The notes: generated by a model from the letters alone, not told the origin. Counted from the first letter of the stretch, positions 53,215 to 62,851 are shown. The stretch is 64,000 nucleotides of DNA from Paenibacillus spongiae (GCF_024734895.1 NZ_CP091430.1:5970501-6034500); one strand, 5' to 3'. Made by a program: numbers and translations.

Positions 53215-54066
53215 ATGCGAGGAATGATCGATTTTTTTAGAATCATCTGCCATAACAAAAGATCACTAATCGGTTTAATCATTCTGATCATATTCATTCT
53301 GATGGCGACGGTTGGGCCTTTTATTTTCAAACTTAATATGACCGTCGATTATAACAATCGTTACCTATCGCCATCGTTAGAGCATTGGCTTGGAACTGAT
53401 TTTGCCGGGAGAGATACGTTTATTCAATTGGTGCATGGGTCCAAGGAAGTTCTTCTTGTCGGCTTGCTTGCCGCCTTCTTCACCTTGTTTGTCGGCGCTC
53501 TTCTGGGGACACTCTCCGGACTTGTCGGCGGAAGACTTGATTCGGGTATTATGCTGATTACCAATTTGTTTCTTACGATCCCGAGCTTTCCGATTCTGAT
53601 TATTATGGCGGCTATATTCTCGATCCGGGACCCTGTTTCCTTCGCCCTTGTGTTAAGCGCCTGGAGCTGGCCTGGGCTAACGCGCGCTGTCCGTTCGCAA
53701 ATTATTTCGCTGAAGGAACGTGATTTTATCGTCATCTGCAAGGTTATGGGCATGAGCAAGCCGCATATTATTTTCAAAGAGCTTATGCCGAGCATCACCT
53801 CCTTCTTATCCATCAGTTTTATTATGACGATGCGCGGTGCCATTACAGGAAGCGTAGGCATTATGATGCTGGGTCTTGCCCCTTACTCACCGACCAATTG
53901 GGGGCAAATGCTCAATCTTGCCGTTTCTCAAACAGGGGGTATCTTCAATCCTCTGGGCTTTATTTATCTGTTCTCGCCGATTCTTTGTCTTGCTTTATTT
54001 CAACTGGGTTCGATCTTTTTTGCCAATGGCATCGATGAAGCACTAAATCCTAGGCTTAGAGGGTAG
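53215..54066 (+). CDS. DppC/OppC-like ABC permease
   Basis: A 283-residue permease with the N-terminal LIGLIILIIFILMATVGPF segment, HWLGTDFAGRDTFIQLVHGS (the DppC GTD.xGRD motif), and the coupling loop KVMGMSKPHIIFKELMPSI. It pairs with the DppB-like subunit. It ends in NPRLRG, the usual OppC/DppC C-terminus. Confidence 0.92.
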   Translation: MRGMIDFFRIICHNKRSLIGLIILIIFILMATVGPFIFKLNMTVDYNNRYLSPSLEHWLGTDFAGRDTFIQLVHGSKEVLLVGLLAAFFTLFVGALLGTLSGLVGGRLDSGIMLITNLFLTIPSFPILIIMAAIFSIRDPVSFALVLSAWSWPGLTRAVRSQIISLKERDFIVICKVMGMSKPHIIFKELMPSITSFLSISFIMTMRGAITGSVGIMMLGLAPYSPTNWGQMLNLAVSQTGGIFNPLGFIYLFSPILCLALFQLGSIFFANGIDEALNPRLRG

Positions 54067-54078
54067 AAGGGAGAATCC

Positions 54079-55062
54079 ATGAACGAGAACAATCTGATTG
54101 AGATTAGAGACTTATCCATCGAGTTCAAACTTCGCTCGGGAACAATTCGAGCTGTCGATCATGTCTCGCTTGATATTCCCAAGGGAAAAGTGACCGCATT
54201 GGTCGGCGAAAGCGGCAGCGGCAAATCGACGCTGGCTTCAGCTATTCTCAATATCGTGTCAGCGCCGGGAATCATCAAGAACGGAAGTATCTTTATCAAT
54301 GGCCAGGATATGCTGCGCTACAATGCCAATCGAATGCGCCAGCATCGTTGGGCGGACGTATCGATGGTATTCCAAGCTGCTCAGAACGCATTGAACCCTG
54401 TTATGCGCATTGGGGAACAGATGATCGAGACCGTCCTGGCTCATCAGAAAATGAGTAAAGAAGAGATCATCAAGAAGGCATCACAACTGCTCGATTATGT
54501 CCGGCTTGAGCCAGACCGCATACTAAAAGCATATCCGCACGAATTGAGCGGAGGCATGAAGCAGCGTGTCATGATCGCCTTCAGCCTGCTGCTCGACCCG
54601 CAGCTGGTCATTCTGGACGAACCGACAACTGCGCTCGATGTCATTACGCAGGATTACATCTTTGATATTCTATTAAAGGTTCATAAGGAAATGAATATTA
54701 CGATGCTTCTTCTGTCGCATGATATTTCTGTCGTTGCCAGAGTGGCCGACCGCATTGGCGTCATGTATGCCGGCAAGATTGTGGAAGTCGGGGAAACGTT
54801 CGAGATGTTCGAGAATGCCAAGCATCCGTACACGGCGGGACTCATTCAAGCGGCTCCATCCATATTGGATGATGTCAACGATAATAGATCCATCAAAGGC
54901 TCTTCGCCGAATCTGTTGAACTTGCCGCCGGGCTGCGCGTTTCACCCAAGATGCGAGTTTGCAACGGATCTCTGCAAGCAGGAGGAGCCTCGGGCGATTT
55001 CAGTAGGCAGTGGCCGTATATCTGCATGTCATTTGAATGAGAAGGGAGAGATGCTGGCTTGA
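54079..55062 (+). CDS. DppD/OppD-like ABC ATPase
   Basis: A 327-residue ATPase. Walker A is GESGSGKSTLA, the signature is LSGGMKQRVMIAFSL, and Walker B is VILDEPTTALD. The C-terminal oligo_HPY extension has GCAFHPRCEFATDLC, a Cys-rich motif that binds an iron-sulfur cluster in some family members. GGGAG precedes the ATG. It overlaps the next ATPase gene by four bases. Confidence 0.93.
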   Translation: MNENNLIEIRDLSIEFKLRSGTIRAVDHVSLDIPKGKVTALVGESGSGKSTLASAILNIVSAPGIIKNGSIFINGQDMLRYNANRMRQHRWADVSMVFQAAQNALNPVMRIGEQMIETVLAHQKMSKEEIIKKASQLLDYVRLEPDRILKAYPHELSGGMKQRVMIAFSLLLDPQLVILDEPTTALDVITQDYIFDILLKVHKEMNITMLLLSHDISVVARVADRIGVMYAGKIVEVGETFEMFENAKHPYTAGLIQAAPSILDDVNDNRSIKGSSPNLLNLPPGCAFHPRCEFATDLCKQEEPRAISVGSGRISACHLNEKGEMLA

Positions 55063-56075
55063 GCAGCTTGCTGGAACTTCGCAACATAAGCATGATTTTT
55101 GAACAAAAATCAGGAATGCTTGGCAAACCGACCCCCATCCCTGCCATGACCGATGTCCAGTTATCCTTCGAGCCTGGAGAGATACTGGCTCTTGTAGGGG
55201 AAAGCGGCTGCGGCAAGACAACGCTTGGCAAGGTCGTTACGGGCCTGCACAAGCCTTCCAAAGGTCAGCTTCTTTTTCAAGGCAAGGACGTATGGAATAT
55301 GAATAAAGCGGAATTTACCGAGTACCGTCAGAGCGTGCAGCTTGTCCAGCAGGATTCGTATGCCGCCTTGAACCCGATGCGCACCATCCTTCAGTCCCTA
55401 TCCGATCCCATTCTTCAGCATAAAATAGTCCGCAGCCGCAAAGAGGCGCACGACCGGGTATGCGAGCTTCTGAATACGGTCGGATTGACGCCGCCCGAGC
55501 AATACATCGAGAAGTATCCCCATCAGATGAGCGGGGGTCAGAGACAGCGGGTCCTGCTGGCAAGAGCGATCTCCTTAAAGCCGAAGCTCATCGTCGCCGA
55601 CGAGCCCGTATCCATGATCGATGTATCGCTGCGGATGGCGATCCTGCGGTTAATGTCTACCCTAAATAAAAATCTCGGCATTGCCTTCATCTATATTACG
55701 CATGATTTGGCGACTGCCCGATACATTGCGCAGCATGGCCGGATGGCCGTCATGTACTTGGGGAAGATCGTCGAGCAAGGAAGCGTGCATGATGTGCTTG
55801 CCGCTCCGCAGCATCCTTATCTGCAGGCGCTGCTGTCCGCCGTGCCGGTGCCGAATCCACGGATCGCGAAAGCGAAGCGGGAACTGCCGCTCAAAAGCTT
55901 GGATATGCCGAGTATTGCGAATCCGCCAACCGGCTGCTCCTTTCATCCGCGATGCTTGTACGCGAGCCAGACGTGCGAGCAAACCGCACCGTCGCTTGCT
56001 CCCTCCGGCAAGACGATCGTGTCATGTCATCACGTAGAGAAGGTACCGCCATGGACCATAGCTACCGTAAAGTAA
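55059..56075 (+). CDS. DppF/OppF-like ABC ATPase
   Basis: A 338-residue ATPase partner of the DppD-like subunit. Walker A is GESGCGKTTLGK, the signature is MSGGQRQRVLLARAI, and Walker B is LIVADEPVSMID. The C-terminal GCSFHPRCLYASQTC repeats the oligo_HPY Cys motif. The TTG start at 55059 overlaps the preceding stop. Its end overlaps the small membrane protein gene by 25 bases. Confidence 0.92.
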   Translation: MSSLLELRNISMIFEQKSGMLGKPTPIPAMTDVQLSFEPGEILALVGESGCGKTTLGKVVTGLHKPSKGQLLFQGKDVWNMNKAEFTEYRQSVQLVQQDSYAALNPMRTILQSLSDPILQHKIVRSRKEAHDRVCELLNTVGLTPPEQYIEKYPHQMSGGQRQRVLLARAISLKPKLIVADEPVSMIDVSLRMAILRLMSTLNKNLGIAFIYITHDLATARYIAQHGRMAVMYLGKIVEQGSVHDVLAAPQHPYLQALLSAVPVPNPRIAKAKRELPLKSLDMPSIANPPTGCSFHPRCLYASQTCEQTAPSLAPSGKTIVSCHHVEKVPPWTIATVK

Positions 56076-56251
56076 TCTTTAAGATTTGCGTCTTTTTCAT
56101 TGTATTGATCGTCTTGCTGCTATTTATTGTGGAAAAAGATTCCGCCGAATATGTTATTCTGATCTTATCGCTTGGCGTCAATCTATTCCTGTCCGTCGCC
56201 ATCCTTCTACTCGCATGGATGGATCGGAATCGCGGCTCTCAGAAGCGCTAG
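56051..56251 (+). CDS. Small two-helix membrane protein
   Basis: 66 residues with two hydrophobic segments (FKICVFFIVLIVLLLFIV and EYVILILSLGVNLFLSVAIL) and a basic tail (DRNRGSQKR). The ATG at 56051 has GAGAAGG upstream and lies inside the end of the preceding ATPase gene, so it is coupled to the importer operon. No family is recognised; it may be an accessory to the transporter. Confidence 0.65.
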   Translation: MDHSYRKVIFKICVFFIVLIVLLLFIVEKDSAEYVILILSLGVNLFLSVAILLLAWMDRNRGSQKR

Positions 56252-56293
56252 GATGATGCAGAAGCTCCTATTTTTATGAAAGGGTGTGACACA

Positions 56294-57028
56294 ATGATCG
56301 AGACAATGGACCGTATTTCCCCGTTGAACGAAGAGCAAATCTCGTTTTTCGCTTCTAACGGCTATCTTCTTCTAAAGCAGGCTTGCAGCAATGATTTACT
56401 CGATATTTATAATCTGCATATGTATAACATGGCCAAGAACGAGATCCCGGATCAGCCGGATTCGGCGGAGAAAGCGACCTTCTCGTTCCGGGTCTTCAAT
56501 CCCCATCTGAAGGATAGCTTCTCCTTGCAAATGCTGAAGCTTCCTATTATAAGAGGGGCGCTCGCCCAATTGATGGGAGATGAGGCGGTCGGCGTGCAGA
56601 GCATGTACTTCTTCAAGGAACCCGGCTCGAAAGGCCAGGCGGCGCATCAAGACTATGAATATATTCATCACGAGCCGAACACTATGATTGCTACGTCCCT
56701 CGCGATGGAGAGTAACGATGAAGAGAACGGATGCCTTCGCGTTATTCCAGGCAGCCACAAGCTGGGACCGCTGCGCCATGGGAAGGTGAAGGATCTGTTG
56801 GAGCATGCGGATTGGACCACGGAGACGGAAGGCGTCGATTTGAGCGCGGAAATCCCCGTTGTGATGGAGAAAGGGGATCTTCTCTTCTTCCACTGTCTGC
56901 TCGTTCACTCCTCCACCCGCAACAAAACGAAGGACCGTTTCCGCAGATCCTACGTCTGCCACTATATCCGGCACGATTCGAGGGTAACGGTGCGGGAGGA
57001 TTTGAAGCGGAAGATCGATCTGTTCTAG
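56294..57028 (+). CDS. Phytanoyl-CoA dioxygenase (PhyH)-family oxygenase
   Basis: A 244-residue Fe(II)/2-oxoglutarate dioxygenase. The metal site is HQD (His118, Asp120) plus a distal His in CLLVHSS, followed by the basic RDRFRRSY-like segment (KDRFRRSYVCHY) that binds oxoglutarate. A second substrate-loop motif is NGCLRVIPGSHK. The start at 56294 has AAAGGGTG upstream. Last gene after the importer operon; it probably hydroxylates the imported compound or a product. Confidence 0.85.
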   Translation: MIETMDRISPLNEEQISFFASNGYLLLKQACSNDLLDIYNLHMYNMAKNEIPDQPDSAEKATFSFRVFNPHLKDSFSLQMLKLPIIRGALAQLMGDEAVGVQSMYFFKEPGSKGQAAHQDYEYIHHEPNTMIATSLAMESNDEENGCLRVIPGSHKLGPLRHGKVKDLLEHADWTTETEGVDLSAEIPVVMEKGDLLFFHCLLVHSSTRNKTKDRFRRSYVCHYIRHDSRVTVREDLKRKIDLF

Positions 57029-57127
57029 GGTGGAGCCGGGGTAACGCTCAACGCTCATCCACGTCATCACCTAGCAACCTCTATGCGTGTCTCTTTTTCT
57101 TGGGATCGTAACAGTAGTACACTGGTA

Positions 57128-57351
57128 GACAATCCTATTCATATAGATTGTCATAATTCAAGAAGCGGCTACCGTTTCGTGCGATGCGATACAACACTGG
57201 ATGGACAGAAGCCTCGATTGCCTCGAATTGTTGTATGTTCTACAACAATTCGAGGCAAAAACAAGCTTTCATGGCCGTATTGTTGCATAAAATACAACAA
57301 TACGGTCTTTTATGTGCTGAATCACGAGTAAATGTTGCATTTTTTACAACA
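57128..57351. repeat. Cluster of hairpins with a shared TGTTG/CAACA core
   Basis: The 390-base spacer between convergent genes holds an 18-bp perfect hairpin (arms 57218-57235 and 57241-57258), a 14-position hairpin with one mismatch (57275-57288 and 57292-57305) and a short one (57333-57337 and 57347-57351). All have TGTTG(Y)A opposite T(R)CAACA at the loop side. A further hairpin GACAATC/GATTGTC lies near 57128-57151. No T tracts follow, so these are not simple terminators. Confidence 0.75.
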
Positions 57352-57419
57352 CGTGCTAGTTCTGTATCTATGTCTGCCTCTCCATCTGAGCCTGCCTGCG
57401 TCTGCGTCTGCCTCTGTCC

Positions 57420-58355
57420 TCAAAGCTTCGAAGTTATACGGTCCCAGTACATCACCAATCCTGGATGTACTTGTTGTTCGCCATGAATAACTCGATTCAG
57501 ATGACGTTTGGCCGCTTCTAGAGAACGGATCATCCGAAAGGCAGGAATCCATTCCCGTTCAATCTCCGACAGCTCGATTAAGGAACGATACCCGTTCAGG
57601 AACCAATCGGACATAGACTCCTTATAGCCCTCATCCTCCTGCATAGCTTGCAAAAAGGTGGACACATCATGCACTCTCGGTGCCCAGCGGCAGCATTCCA
57701 AATCGATCATGCCTTCGACTTGGGCCTGAAGCGTCAATAGATTGGCAGGCGCATAGTCACCATGGCACGAAAGATGCGGCAATGAGAGATAGGGCTGCTC
57801 GTTCATCTGCTTCCCGATCTTGTTCATCCTGAATAATAGGTTCTCCACGGCGTCCCAGAAATCCGCGTACTCCGATACCGATTGTTCATTTATCGTATTC
57901 CTTAATTCATTCATGTCTGCCTTCTCGGCATGGAACGACTCCGGCAATGTCTTCCAAGGATGCTTCCCGCTATACCCGGCAACAGCCCTGTGGAACTCAG
58001 CTAAGGCCCTGCCGGCACTATACACCAGCTGCTCCTGATGCAGATCGAACGTCGGGTCGGCATCAATGAACGGGAACACACTGGCGTATATACCATTTGG
58101 CAGCGGAACCAGGTGAAGAAGAGGCACGACTCTCGTATTTTTTTCCGAAGCCCATTTCAAAACCGCTTGCTCCGCCGCCAGATGATCCGAATGACTGGAA
58201 TACTGCGGTACTCGAATTCTATATTTGCCCCGGCTTGCCGTAAGCAAATAGTTATCATTACTAAATCCGCTAGACATTCTAGTAATTGTATGAAGCGTTC
58301 CCAAGTGGATTTCTAGCGATACCAGATCGGTAAGAGATACTTCCATGGATGCCAT
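57420..58355 (-). CDS. Aminoglycoside-phosphotransferase-fold kinase
   Basis: A 311-residue APH-fold protein. Catalytic loop LSCHGDYAPANLL; metal motif GMIDLECCRWAP, with Asp in the DFG position; N-lobe with RMSSGFSNDNYLLTASRGKYRIRVPQ resembling the G-loop region of homoserine/choline kinases. The ATG at 58355 has GGAGGA upstream; upstream codons to 58421 are unsupported. Probably phosphorylates a small alcohol or sugar; resistance is not implied. Distinct from the kinase at 26578. Confidence 0.8.
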   Translation of the reverse strand: MASMEVSLTDLVSLEIHLGTLHTITRMSSGFSNDNYLLTASRGKYRIRVPQYSSHSDHLAAEQAVLKWASEKNTRVVPLLHLVPLPNGIYASVFPFIDADPTFDLHQEQLVYSAGRALAEFHRAVAGYSGKHPWKTLPESFHAEKADMNELRNTINEQSVSEYADFWDAVENLLFRMNKIGKQMNEQPYLSLPHLSCHGDYAPANLLTLQAQVEGMIDLECCRWAPRVHDVSTFLQAMQEDEGYKESMSDWFLNGYRSLIELSEIEREWIPAFRMIRSLEAAKRHLNRVIHGEQQVHPGLVMYWDRITSKL

Positions 58356-58623
58356 CCGTACATTCCTCCGCTTCCTATAACTAGTAGAGGTTTCTTCAAT
58401 AGAGATGCCAATCCCTGCCAATCATCCAAAATGATTGATCAAAATGATTGGTTGATGGATAACGTGTTCCCCCATCGCGCGTTGGATACTGAAAGTGGCA
58501 CTGGACGATTAGCCGCATACAGCAAATGATGAACATAGTCGAGCCATGGTAACCAGGAGATAGCTCTAAACAAGAATTTATGTCTAGCCGCGCACGCCAC
58601 GTCTTGGGAATACACGATAGGGC

Positions 58624-58695
58624 GCCGTAAGACCGAAAAACGGCGTTACAGACTGCGCCAAGAGGATGATGCGCGGCTGTAAGTCCGTTTTTGGG
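58624..58695 (-). repeat. 72-bp dispersed repeat, copy B
   Basis: The reverse complement aligns over its full 72 bases with 6119-6190 (about 48 identities by eye), with both ends strongly conserved (AAAACGG-CTTACAGC at one end; AACGCC-TTTTTCGG-CTTAC-GC at the other) and the middle variable. It lies in the 700-base gene-free spacer 58356-59061. Confidence 0.55.
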
Positions 58696-58757
58696 ACTTA
58701 ACCAAGTAGATTTCATAAGGCGGCCGGTTGATCGGGCGCTGGAAGAGCAAACAAAGA

Positions 58758-58814
58758 AACCGTACCTTCGTAAATGGAAGAACACACCGTCTATCCATTT
58801 ACCGTCGTACGGTT
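58758..58814. terminator. Long imperfect inverted repeat
   Basis: AACCGTAC (58758-58765) and GTACGGTT (58807-58814), extended inward by TAAATGGA/TCCATTTA, form a long hairpin followed on the plus strand by CCTTTTG. Confidence 0.55.
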
Positions 58815-58963
58815 CCTTTTGATTAAGCAGTACAAGGGGGCTATCCCTATTGTTCGCCGGCCGGCTGGGCGCAATGGAGACGCTATGCCCGGCCGATACT
58901 GATACAGTTGATGACTTTTGAGACAGCCCTCAGCAAAGAGGATTGATTCTGGTGAAGCGCAAG

Positions 58964-59005
58964 CGGTCGCCGTTGTTACCGGAAATTCGGAAACAACGGC
59001 GACCG
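58964..59005 (-). terminator. 14-bp perfect hairpin after the GH35 gene
   Basis: CGGTCGCCGTTGTT pairs perfectly with AACAACGGCGACCG (14-base loop), 57 bases past the GH35 stop codon. No T run follows. Confidence 0.55.
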
Positions 59006-59061
59006 TAAGAACATTCTCCTGCCCAGCGGGCCATTTACCAATCAGTGGTCGAACAAGCCTT

Positions 59062-61485
59062 CTACGATCCAAAACGCACGGTCAGCCGGTCATCGACCTT
59101 CGCGTGCAGGCGGGATACGATCCGCTTCAGCCCCTCATGATTCTCGACCGTATAATCGTCGCAAGGCAGGATCTCGCGAGCGGTATCGACTACGATCCAA
59201 TCCTGCGCTTGCGTAAGCCGGAACGAGATTTCGTCATCCGCGATTCCTGTAATTTCGGAAGTGGAATGGCGGATCAATATCCCGCTGGCCGTTATGCCGA
59301 CAGGCAGCATGACGCCGTCTTTGCTTCCGAGCGTAATCTCGCGGCCGTCAAAGAGCGGTACGCCATCTTCATAAACGCGGAACGACTTGTCCAGCCCGTC
59401 AAGATTCAACATATGGATGAACCTCTCTCCCGCTTCGTTCGACGTCGAGGTCATGAAGATGCCATGGTACGGACAGTCATGCGTAAGACCGGCCTTTGCG
59501 CCGAGCTTCTCGAGCGCGGTGCGGAACAGCCCGATGTCGCAGTTGTAACGTGCGGTAATGACGACTGCCCGGCCGCGGCCGGCCCGGATGTCGAAGCCGC
59601 ACGCTTGCCCGTTCCCGTACAGGCGCATAATCGTCTCCGCAGATACGCCCGGTTTCGGTTCGAATGTCTGCACATGATACGACCGCACTTCCGGTCTTGG
59701 AGCCAGCCAGCCTTCCGTCACGACGGAAGGATACACATGAGGCGCATCGCGGAAATCCCCGATATGCCGGAGGCCGAGCGCATCCGCCAGCGCGGTGCAG
59801 GACTCGCCTTCCATATCGTACAGCGGCAGCTCACCGTAAAGAAACAGACCGCCGCCCTGAAGGATATAGTCCGCGAGCTTCCGCTGCACGCCCGCATCCA
59901 TATACAGCGCCGAAGTCAGTGCCAGCACCGGCGTTTCGTCCGGACGGAGCGGCTTGTTCTGAATATCCGCGGCCCCGAACCGGTACCCTGCGAGCAGCAT
60001 CGCTCTCGCCATCGTCTCCCAGCCCCCGTGGGCGCGGTTCGCCTCGATGTTCGCATAAATCTCCTTCATCTTCGCGCTGCCCGGATACCGGTATTCCGTC
60101 ATGAAATAATCGGGAATGAAGGCGAATGCGACGTCATCGCGCTCCTCGCGCATGACGGCCAGCTTGTCCGCGACGGCCATCGCCGCTTGAATGCCCCGCG
60201 CCATCCGGGGGAACGTATAATTAAGCTCTCCTTCCGGACTGATAGGAGCCGCGAAGCCGTGCCGTTCCCCGGTAAAGGCAATCCGGTCGTTGCCGTCGCC
60301 CGGTTTGTCGTCCAATACATAGTTGCGGCCGCCTGAGAGCAGATAGTAGTTGATGAGCCGGTTGCCTTGGGCGACGCACATCCGCATTTTGAAGTCGGCG
60401 GCCGACGGGTCGTAGCGCGAGCTGAACGTCGAGCCGAAGTTGCCGTCACCGCAGTTGAATTCTACGGAAGTCAGCGGCTGGTGCTCGTCGTGCATCGCGT
60501 CCATGAAGCCGTTGATCAGGTATAAATCTTGAAACGAGTTCATGTCGAGATCGCCGAAGTAGATGTCGGAACCGGAGATATACCCCGGCTTCCCCTCGTA
60601 GGTTTCGTACAGCTGGCTGATGCCGATCGGGTACGTGAAGCCGCGGCCGCCTCCCGTGCCGTGAATGTTGATGACAAACGGCACGTCCCGTACCCCGAAC
60701 TCCTCCGCATATCCGCGCAGCTCATCGACATATCGCGCAAACCGGTTACGCATATAATGACCCAAATCCAGGTGAAGGGCAGGCGCATATTCTTCGCCTG
60801 GCGAACGGATTCCCGCATTCCTGCTTACCGTATCTTCCAGAGCGAACGGGTATCGGGCCGCGAGCTCTTCCGGACCGTAGGCGCTGCCGAGCCATCTCGC
60901 AAAATCATTCAGCACGAAATCGGTTAGATCGGGCACGTTGCTCACCCAGGACAGCATGCCGATTTCGTTGTCGAGCTGAATGGCGATGATATTGCCGCCA
61001 TTCGGCTGCAGTCGAGGCGCGGCCACAGCCATAACCGCCTCGTACCACCGCCGCGCTTCGGCGAGGAAGCCCGGCGCGAGATAGTCGACGGTCCGCGTCG
61101 TAGCCGGCTGGCCATCCCAGCCGGACGGCACGATTTCGGGATGCTTCTCGTACACCCAATACGGCAGCCCTTCGTTCTTAATCTCCGCCATAATGAATGG
61201 ACCCGGCCGCAGGAAGAAGTACAGCCCGTTATCCCGGCACAGGTCGATGAAGCCAGCCAAGTCCAGCTCGGGACGCGTCTTCCCGTGAAGATCGATCTGG
61301 CCGAAGGCCGGTTCGTGGCACAGCCAAGGGACATAGCTGGCGACCGCGTTACAGCCGGCCAGCTTCAATTTGTCCAGCCGATCCTGCCATTCGTCGCGCT
61401 GCAGCCGGAAATAGTGAATTTCGCCGCACATGATCATCTGCGGCTTGCCGTCTATCCGAATTTCTTTGTTTATAATCTCAATCAT
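59062..61485 (-). CDS. GH35-type beta-galactosidase-like glycosidase
   Basis: An 807-residue retaining glycosidase of the GH35 barrel group. It begins IEIINKEIRIDGKPQMIMCGEIHYFRLQRDEWQDRL, the GH35 signature. The acid/base is Glu174 in IIAIQLDNEIG and the likely nucleophile is Glu342 in TSVEFNCGDG. Beta-sandwich-like domains follow to the end. No signal peptide, so it should act in the cytosol on imported oligosaccharides. The ATG at 61485 is chosen over a TTG at 61491; the ribosome site is weak. It lies 21 bases after the GH144-like gene and is probably cotranscribed. Confidence 0.88.
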   Translation of the reverse strand: MIEIINKEIRIDGKPQMIMCGEIHYFRLQRDEWQDRLDKLKLAGCNAVASYVPWLCHEPAFGQIDLHGKTRPELDLAGFIDLCRDNGLYFFLRPGPFIMAEIKNEGLPYWVYEKHPEIVPSGWDGQPATTRTVDYLAPGFLAEARRWYEAVMAVAAPRLQPNGGNIIAIQLDNEIGMLSWVSNVPDLTDFVLNDFARWLGSAYGPEELAARYPFALEDTVSRNAGIRSPGEEYAPALHLDLGHYMRNRFARYVDELRGYAEEFGVRDVPFVINIHGTGGGRGFTYPIGISQLYETYEGKPGYISGSDIYFGDLDMNSFQDLYLINGFMDAMHDEHQPLTSVEFNCGDGNFGSTFSSRYDPSAADFKMRMCVAQGNRLINYYLLSGGRNYVLDDKPGDGNDRIAFTGERHGFAAPISPEGELNYTFPRMARGIQAAMAVADKLAVMREERDDVAFAFIPDYFMTEYRYPGSAKMKEIYANIEANRAHGGWETMARAMLLAGYRFGAADIQNKPLRPDETPVLALTSALYMDAGVQRKLADYILQGGGLFLYGELPLYDMEGESCTALADALGLRHIGDFRDAPHVYPSVVTEGWLAPRPEVRSYHVQTFEPKPGVSAETIMRLYGNGQACGFDIRAGRGRAVVITARYNCDIGLFRTALEKLGAKAGLTHDCPYHGIFMTSTSNEAGERFIHMLNLDGLDKSFRVYEDGVPLFDGREITLGSKDGVMLPVGITASGILIRHSTSEITGIADDEISFRLTQAQDWIVVDTAREILPCDDYTVENHEGLKRIVSRLHAKVDDRLTVRFGS

Positions 61486-61506
61486 ATGCAAACCCGCCTT
61501 TGCCGA

Positions 61507-62841
61507 TTAATTCGCTGTCACGTCTTCCGTCTGCGGGACGAGCCCGATGGCCTTTGCTCCCGCCTGCACGTAATCGTTCTTCATGTATAAGTCCCATACA
61601 AAACCGCTCCGGTAGTTCTCGATCATCAGAAGCGTAATGCCTTTGTCGATACCGATCACATCCGTGCCGACCCACTTCGGCGTGATGGCTTCATTATAAG
61701 CGTCGGCCAAGCCGTATTCGCTCCACAGCTCCGGTTTGCTGCGATAATGCTTCAATGCCGCAATCGACGCTTCGGGCGTGAATACGATGGAACCGAGCGC
61801 GGCCGCCGGCGCCACTGTTCCGTCCGTGAAATGCTCCCGGTCGTCGCGGTCGGAGGGCGGCGATCCGTAGCGGCCATTATAGCCATTCGGACCGTCGCTC
61901 GCCGTCAAGCCCCATGCATGAGGACCGAAGGTCTTGAATGTTCCTGACAAATCGATCGCATGCTGGCGGCTCGCCTCGGATGCGATCACCGAGTTCGCCC
62001 ACCAATCCACGCCTTCGCGGTCCTGGTAGCCCCGGAAATCGAACCAGGCGTGGGAGAATTGATGCGTGAACAGCGACCCGTACCAGGAATGGATAAACGG
62101 TTCGCCCTCCCCGTAGGCTCTGGAGCTTCGCTCGAAAGCATAGAACATGTCACCGCTTAGGGGATGCGTCTTAGACCCCGCGGCCAAGATATACATCATT
62201 AGCTGCTCCGCGTAGTAATCCCAATAGCCGCTGAAGCCGTTCTCAGGCGAATATCCCATGTAGAACTGATTGACAGCCGGATCCCTGAACCACGGCCATT
62301 CCACCTGATCTGCAAACGCTTTCGCTTTCTCCATCGTTTCCCCGCCGAAATAAACGCCTGCCGTTAGAGCCCCGTTCACGGCGATCGCCGTATCGATAAC
62401 CGAAACCTCGCTGCCGCTTGCCCGCGTTCCGTCCTGCATGTTTAGAAAATGGTACAGAAACCCGTGCTCCTTCTCCGCATTCCACAGGAGCGTATCGATC
62501 GTGCCGAGCGCCCGTTCCCTCGCCGCTTCCTTCTCTACCCAGCCGCGCTCGGCGCCTATGGCCAGTGCGGTCAAGCCGAAGCCGGTCGAGGCAACGCTCG
62601 ACACACCGGGGTTGCCCGGCGCCCGGTCGGCGATGAGGCCGTAACCGTCGCTCGCGGCGTCGGTATTGGCTTCGAGCCAGAAGAAGTCGAAGCTCGCGCG
62701 GCTTTCTTCCTCCAGCATCGCATCCACCGTTTTATCGACGCTGGCGGCTACCCCTCTTCCGCCTCCGGCGTCGTTCGAACAGCCCGCCGCAAGAAAGGTC
62801 GAGGAAAACAGAAGTGTCACTATCAATCTATTCGTATGCAT
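61507..62841 (-). CDS. GH144-like glucoamylase-family lipoprotein
   Basis: A 444-residue lipoprotein (signal ending FLAAGCSN). The body matches the glycoamylase-type (alpha/alpha)6 family that includes endo-beta-1,2-glucanases of GH144: TVDAMLEEESRASFDFFWLEAN, DTAIAVNGALTAGVYFGG, YAEQLMMYILAAGS, HQFSHAWFDFRGYQDREG, YNGRYGSPPSDRDDREH and GTVAPAAALGSIVFTPEAS. It is expected to cut beta-1,2-glucan or a related glucan at the cell surface. GGGAG precedes the ATG, with the LacI-type palindrome just beyond. First gene of the GH144-GH35 pair. Confidence 0.85.
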   Translation of the reverse strand: MHTNRLIVTLLFSSTFLAAGCSNDAGGGRGVAASVDKTVDAMLEEESRASFDFFWLEANTDAASDGYGLIADRAPGNPGVSSVASTGFGLTALAIGAERGWVEKEAARERALGTIDTLLWNAEKEHGFLYHFLNMQDGTRASGSEVSVIDTAIAVNGALTAGVYFGGETMEKAKAFADQVEWPWFRDPAVNQFYMGYSPENGFSGYWDYYAEQLMMYILAAGSKTHPLSGDMFYAFERSSRAYGEGEPFIHSWYGSLFTHQFSHAWFDFRGYQDREGVDWWANSVIASEASRQHAIDLSGTFKTFGPHAWGLTASDGPNGYNGRYGSPPSDRDDREHFTDGTVAPAAALGSIVFTPEASIAALKHYRSKPELWSEYGLADAYNEAITPKWVGTDVIGIDKGITLLMIENYRSGFVWDLYMKNDYVQAGAKAIGLVPQTEDVTAN

Positions 62842-62851
62842 AAATTCTCCC

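Noticed and set aside
57128..57351. CRISPR array
   Set aside because: The repeats are hairpins with differing arms and no regular repeat-spacer period.
58918..60336. Long plus-strand frame over the GH35 gene
   Set aside because: Antisense shadow of the glycosidase; low-complexity Arg-rich translation.
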